Shown here in pieces: positions 59,840 through 64,000 of a stretch of DNA of 64,000 bases. Both the position numbers and the translations under genes were made by a program. The DNA is from Bacteroides sp. (GTDB lineage: Bacteria > Bacteroidota > Bacteroidia > Bacteroidales > Muribaculaceae). The notes under the pieces are model-generated. The model was not told the DNA's origin, searched no databases, and saw nothing but the letters and a program-made list of their open reading frames with translations. The first letter of the stretch is position 1, and every line of letters begins with the position of its first letter. The stretch lies in the NCBI GenBank assembly GCA_014801535.1, contig JAAVEA010000020.1, forward strand, positions 34,758 to 98,757. The letters are read 5' to 3'.

Positions 59840-61138
59840 TCATTCTCTCCTTTGCATTGCAAAAATTATAGCTAATGAGATTCCTCTTATGAATAGATAC
59901 GATTCAAATGCGGCCCAAAGAAGGTTATTATCAATTTTAAGATTCAGACAGAATAACAAAATGAAAAAAAGAGCGGCACCGGCCAGAGTGACCGACATCA
60001 TTGCTCTGGTGCGCGTCAGCCCTACAAAAATACCATCGTAAATAAACGCAGCTACAGTTACCGGAGGAAGAAGCATAATCCATATCCGATAATGCATCGC
60101 TTCCTCTATTACAGCAGATGAATCAGTAAGAAACGATACTATTTCTCGACTCCCTGAGGCATATATAAGGAGAAAGGATAACGCCATGCCGGCTCCCCAT
60201 ATGCATAGACGTTTCAACACAGTGGAAACCATTTTCCTGTCTCCCGCACCGGAATATTTGCCGGCCAGTGCCTCGCCGCTGAAAGCAAATCCATCCATAA
60301 AGTATGAAAAAAACATGAAAAACTGCATAATCACCGCATTGGCAGCGAGCGTAAGTTCCCCGAGGCGTGCTCCCACGGAGGTGACCGTAAGTGTAACGGC
60401 CATTATACATGCAGATCTTACGAAAAGCGCGCTGTTCACGGCAAACAGTTCTCTCCAACGTATTGTGCCGTTTCCTCGGGACCGATCACCTCTTAAAGAC
60501 ACATATCTCCTACGTGCCCATATGAGAGCAGCTATAGCTCCTATCCAGTTTGCACAGAGTGTGCCATAGGCAATTCCGGAAAATCCTTTTTTAAATCCGA
60601 AAGCAAGAGCTATACTGGTAATGATGTTTATTATATTTGTTCCTATGGCGATGGTCATAGGAACCACCGTAGTCTGGAGTCCGATGAACCATCCGCTCAC
60701 TGCCATCACGGCAAGCTGCGCCGGCACACCCCACACCCCTATCCTGAAATATTGCGATGCAAGTTCAGTTACATTCTCATCGGGCGACACCAATCGGAGA
60801 AACAATGCAAGCAGATACTCTCGGAATAAAACCACGAGAATGGATATCACCCCGGCTATAATCAACGATTTTCTAATCACCTCCCTGCATTCTTCCGCAT
60901 TACGTCGTCCGATACTTCGGGCAGTGAGCCCCGTGGTTCCCATTCTGAGAAATCCGGAAAGCCAGAAAAAAACATTCAACATCAAGGATCCCACAGCAAT
61001 CGCTCCGAGATAGGAGGCCGAACCAAGATGTCCTGCAATCGCAGTGTCGCAAAGACCCAGAAGCGGCACCGTGATATTGTTGATTATCGCCGGTGCCGCA
61101 AGCTTTAGTATCTGTCGGTTTAATCTATCTTTCTCCAA
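59840..61138 (-). CDS. MATE family efflux transporter
   Basis: LAAPAIINNITVPLLGLCDTAIAGHLGSASYLGAIAVGSLMLNVFFWLSGFLRMGTTGLTAR. Confidence 0.94.
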   Translation of the reverse strand: MEKDRLNRQILKLAAPAIINNITVPLLGLCDTAIAGHLGSASYLGAIAVGSLMLNVFFWLSGFLRMGTTGLTARSIGRRNAEECREVIRKSLIIAGVISILVVLFREYLLALFLRLVSPDENVTELASQYFRIGVWGVPAQLAVMAVSGWFIGLQTTVVPMTIAIGTNIINIITSIALAFGFKKGFSGIAYGTLCANWIGAIAALIWARRRYVSLRGDRSRGNGTIRWRELFAVNSALFVRSACIMAVTLTVTSVGARLGELTLAANAVIMQFFMFFSYFMDGFAFSGEALAGKYSGAGDRKMVSTVLKRLCIWGAGMALSFLLIYASGSREIVSFLTDSSAVIEEAMHYRIWIMLLPPVTVAAFIYDGIFVGLTRTRAMMSVTLAGAALFFILLFCLNLKIDNNLLWAAFESYLFIRGISLAIIFAMQRRE

Positions 61139-61169
61139 TCCTTCAGATTTTTATAAATCAACCAGACTC

Positions 61170-62219
61170 TTAATTCATTTCCCCGGATATCGGGCTTTCC
61201 ATCGCCACTTTCACTTCTTCCGATCCAAGTCCTTGCCCGAAAAGGAACATCAGTTTGGTTATGGCCGCCTCCGAAGTCAGGTCATGACCTGAAATCACTC
61301 CTGCCTGCTCAAGACCGAAACCGGCCTCATAGCGCGTTGGCAAGACACTCCCATTCTCACATTGCGACACATTGACGATTACAATCCCTCTATCCACAGC
61401 TTCTTTCAAAGCCTTGCGGAACCACGGAGCTGTCGGCCCGTTGCCCGAACCGAAAGTTTTCATTACCAAACCTCTCAAACCCGGAGCTGAAAGAATATAC
61501 TTTACTATCTTCTCGTTGATTCCCGGAAAGAGATCCAGATATGCCACATTAGTATCCATACCATATCTTACACGGAAAGGCGCGTCACTCTCTGCTCGCC
61601 ACATCACCTCCCGGCGATAAGAGATTCCTAAGCCAACCTTTGCAAGGCGCGGATAGTTACTGCTCTTGAACGCATTGAAATTATCAGAAGAATGTTTGGT
61701 GGAGCGGTTTCCCCGCCACAGATAATCCTCAAAAAGAATAGCCACCTCCTGAACCATTGGCTCGCCATGCTCATCCTTGGCGGCAGCCACCTGAAGCGAA
61801 GTAATCAGATTCTCTTCACCGTCAGTCCTGACCTCTCCTATCGGAAGCTGACTACCGGTAATCACAACAGGCTTGCGTATATTCTCAAACATGAAACTCA
61901 GAGCCGAGGCTGTATAAGCCATCGTGTCCGTGCCATGAAGCACAACGAATCCATCATAATCATCATAATTCTTCTCGACCACACGAGCAATCTGTTCCCA
62001 ATGTGTCGGATTCATTGCAGAAGAATCAATGGGATGTTCAAACTGATAGCTGTCGATATCATAGTCAAGACGCTTGATGCGGGGCACGTTCTCAAGTAAA
62101 TGATTGAAATCGAAAGGCTCAAGAGCCCCCGTCTCGACATTTTCTTTCATGCCGATGGTACCGCCTGTATAGATCATTAAAATTCGCGGCTTGCGTGACT
62201 CCCTTTTGTTCGTGTTCAT
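61170..62219 (-). CDS. ansA: Type I L-asparaginase
   Basis: ILMIYTGGTIGMKENVETGALEPF, GFVVLHGTDTMAYTASALSFM. Confidence 0.95.
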   Translation of the reverse strand: MNTNKRESRKPRILMIYTGGTIGMKENVETGALEPFDFNHLLENVPRIKRLDYDIDSYQFEHPIDSSAMNPTHWEQIARVVEKNYDDYDGFVVLHGTDTMAYTASALSFMFENIRKPVVITGSQLPIGEVRTDGEENLITSLQVAAAKDEHGEPMVQEVAILFEDYLWRGNRSTKHSSDNFNAFKSSNYPRLAKVGLGISYRREVMWRAESDAPFRVRYGMDTNVAYLDLFPGINEKIVKYILSAPGLRGLVMKTFGSGNGPTAPWFRKALKEAVDRGIVIVNVSQCENGSVLPTRYEAGFGLEQAGVISGHDLTSEAAITKLMFLFGQGLGSEEVKVAMESPISGEMN

Positions 62220-62241
62220 GGTTATGGTTTGTTTTAATGCA

Positions 62242-62273
62242 CAAATATATATATTAAACTGGAATAATCCAAA
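62242..62273 (-). promoter_or_regulatory. Candidate ansA promoter
   Basis: Minus strand TTTG-N20-TATATTTG, 23-54 bp upstream of ATG. Confidence 0.55.
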
Positions 62274-62328
62274 TTAAAAATAAATATTTAGAGAGATTTA
62301 GAGAGTCACGTTTTTTTGATATAAATCA

Positions 62329-62357
62329 AAAGGATGTCCCCAATTGAGACATCCTTT
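62329..62357 (-). terminator. Intrinsic terminator of the secreted-protein gene
   Basis: AAAGGATGTC (62329-62338) / GACATCCTTT (62348-62357), minus-strand TTTTGATTTAT tail. Confidence 0.7.
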
Positions 62358-62425
62358 CAATTTATTATCTATCTATCTGAACTGCAAACAATTTTCTATA
62401 TTTGCATATGATTAGACGGAATATA

Positions 62426-63595
62426 TTATTTTACGAGAACTTTTGTAGCCTTGCCACCACTAACCATGATGAAAAGACCATTTTCAGGATTTGCAACCTT
62501 CACACCCTGAAGTGTATAGAATTCAGCAACACCCTCTGCTGTCTCGATCTCAGCAACGCCCGAACCATTCACATCTGCATCATAGTTGATTACATAAAGA
62601 GAAGGAGCACCCTGATAAACCTGAACAAGAAGAGTCATATTGTATTTGCCGGCTGCAACTGACTCCAAAGTATAGTTATTTCTAAGGTTGAGTGTTGTTC
62701 CGTTGCTTACACCTGTGAAATTAGATTTATCGGCGGGGGAAGCCTCTGAGAGAACAACGTCTGCAACAGCTATTACGTGGTTAACCATATCTACATTGAT
62801 AGCAGATGCGTCAACAACAGAAGGAACGAACAGGTTGTCGCCATCAGCGGCAGGGAATGAAGTTGCAGGTTCGATTTCAGGAGTTGTGCCGCTGTAAAGC
62901 TTGTAAGTACCTTCCCAACCGGCAGGAACAACATCATTTACATTATATTCGTTTGAGCCATAAAGCTGAATGAAGTTACGCTCAGCATCACAAGCAAAAA
63001 CATTGTTGTTAGACTTGAAAGCGACAGTCATCGGGAAGTCAACCTTAATAGCTGTGCCGTCCTTCACTTCGAGAATCTCTGCAATAGATTTCACAACAGT
63101 TGCCTCTTCACCCGGTACATCGGGAGTATCATTGCTGAATTCCTCATCTGAAACCTCAATTTTGCTAACTCGAACCTGACCACCATCCGCAGTGATTTCA
63201 AAAGTCTTACTGCCGGTTGCATTAGAGAAAGTATAAGTTAAATCAGCAAGTTCACCTGTCCAACCGGAACCGGTAGTTACAGCCACAGCATATTTAGATC
63301 CATCGATAGTGAATCTAACACCCTTCATATCAAAATCAGCAGACGTGATAGAAATCTTGGAGTTCTTGTAAATTCTCCATGAGTAATCATTATCATTCGG
63401 ACTTATGAGATTAGTAGTCGAACCTGCCTTTTCAGAAGTAAGAGTGAATGACTTGCCATCAACTACCAATGTAGAAGTATAACCATCGTTTCCACCGGTA
63501 AATTCGCTCAACTTTGGTTCGTACACTGTGTAAACAGTGGCATTAGCAGAAAGAACACCTGCCAACACACCTAAAGAAAGTAAAAATTTCTTCAT
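62426..63595 (-). CDS. Secreted hypothetical protein with C-terminal sorting-like domain
   Basis: MKKFLLSLGVLAGVLSANA signal; C-terminus FYTLQGVKVANPENGLFIMVSGGKATKVLVK resembles a T9SS type A-like sorting domain. Confidence 0.75.
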   Translation of the reverse strand: MKKFLLSLGVLAGVLSANATVYTVYEPKLSEFTGGNDGYTSTLVVDGKSFTLTSEKAGSTTNLISPNDNDYSWRIYKNSKISITSADFDMKGVRFTIDGSKYAVAVTTGSGWTGELADLTYTFSNATGSKTFEITADGGQVRVSKIEVSDEEFSNDTPDVPGEEATVVKSIAEILEVKDGTAIKVDFPMTVAFKSNNNVFACDAERNFIQLYGSNEYNVNDVVPAGWEGTYKLYSGTTPEIEPATSFPAADGDNLFVPSVVDASAINVDMVNHVIAVADVVLSEASPADKSNFTGVSNGTTLNLRNNYTLESVAAGKYNMTLLVQVYQGAPSLYVINYDADVNGSGVAEIETAEGVAEFYTLQGVKVANPENGLFIMVSGGKATKVLVK

Positions 63596-63748
63596 AAAGA
63601 TTTGATTTTAAGTATTTGTATTAGATTCTTTTGTGATTGTATGATTTATATCTGCAAAATTAATAATTCTTTAGATATAAAAATAATTTTTCAGCAAGAT
63701 TTTTTAACTGAGAAATATATAATCATGATGTGATATGATAAAATAAAA

Positions 63749-63774
63749 GAGGCCGGCTCATGCGAGTCGGCCTC
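63749..63774 (-). terminator. rRNA operon terminator
   Basis: GAGGCCGGCTC / GAGTCGGCCTC (one mismatch), minus-strand TTTTATTTTATC tail just after 5S. Confidence 0.8.
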
Positions 63775-63776
63775 AT

Positions 63777-63888
<112 letters not shown>

Positions 63889-64000
63889 TATCTTTTTCAC
63901 ATCCCCCAAAGGGGTGCGTATGGGTTGAAAGAGATGACCCGGAAGCGGGAGAGACAATACAGAAACCATTTCACAATCGATCTATGGTCCGTTCTTTTTA

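Overview
This is a chromosomal window from a Bacteroidales bacterium. Muribaculaceae-like is an inference from protein style and TAnnTTTG-type promoters; no 16S is present. It is mostly housekeeping DNA, strongly biased to the minus strand. Recognisable blocks: RNase G (partial), an AURKAIP1/COX24-like miniprotein and HU; ApbE; a patatin-BamA fusion; SerB; DUF349; a cyclophilin; RNase P RNA (rnpB); a GH57/GT4/amylo-alpha-1,6-glucosidase glycogen cluster; a long energy cluster; a TonB receptor with a lipoprotein; RNase Z; an ECF sigma/anti-sigma/Spy-like/alpha-2-macroglobulin module; dnaJ-grpE; ispE; a DUF1460 protein; an S9 peptidase; ribBA; rsmD; MATE; ansA; a secreted protein with a sorting-like C-terminus; and 5S rRNA at the right edge. 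The most unusual architecture is a complete F1Fo-ATP synthase gene set (atpDCBEFHAG) inserted between nuoH and nuoI of an 11-subunit complex I set (nuoAB-CD-H ... IJKLMN). All genes there are co-oriented behind one canonical Bacteroidales promoter, with no evident internal terminator. Other items of interest: a 193-bp MITE-like palindromic element; a strong non-terminator hairpin directly after atpE; a DUF1460 protein that appears to lack its catalytic Cys/His; and an alpha-2-macroglobulin without a thioester motif that carries a TonB-plug-like segment. I found no CRISPR array, prophage, integrase or obvious new defence system.
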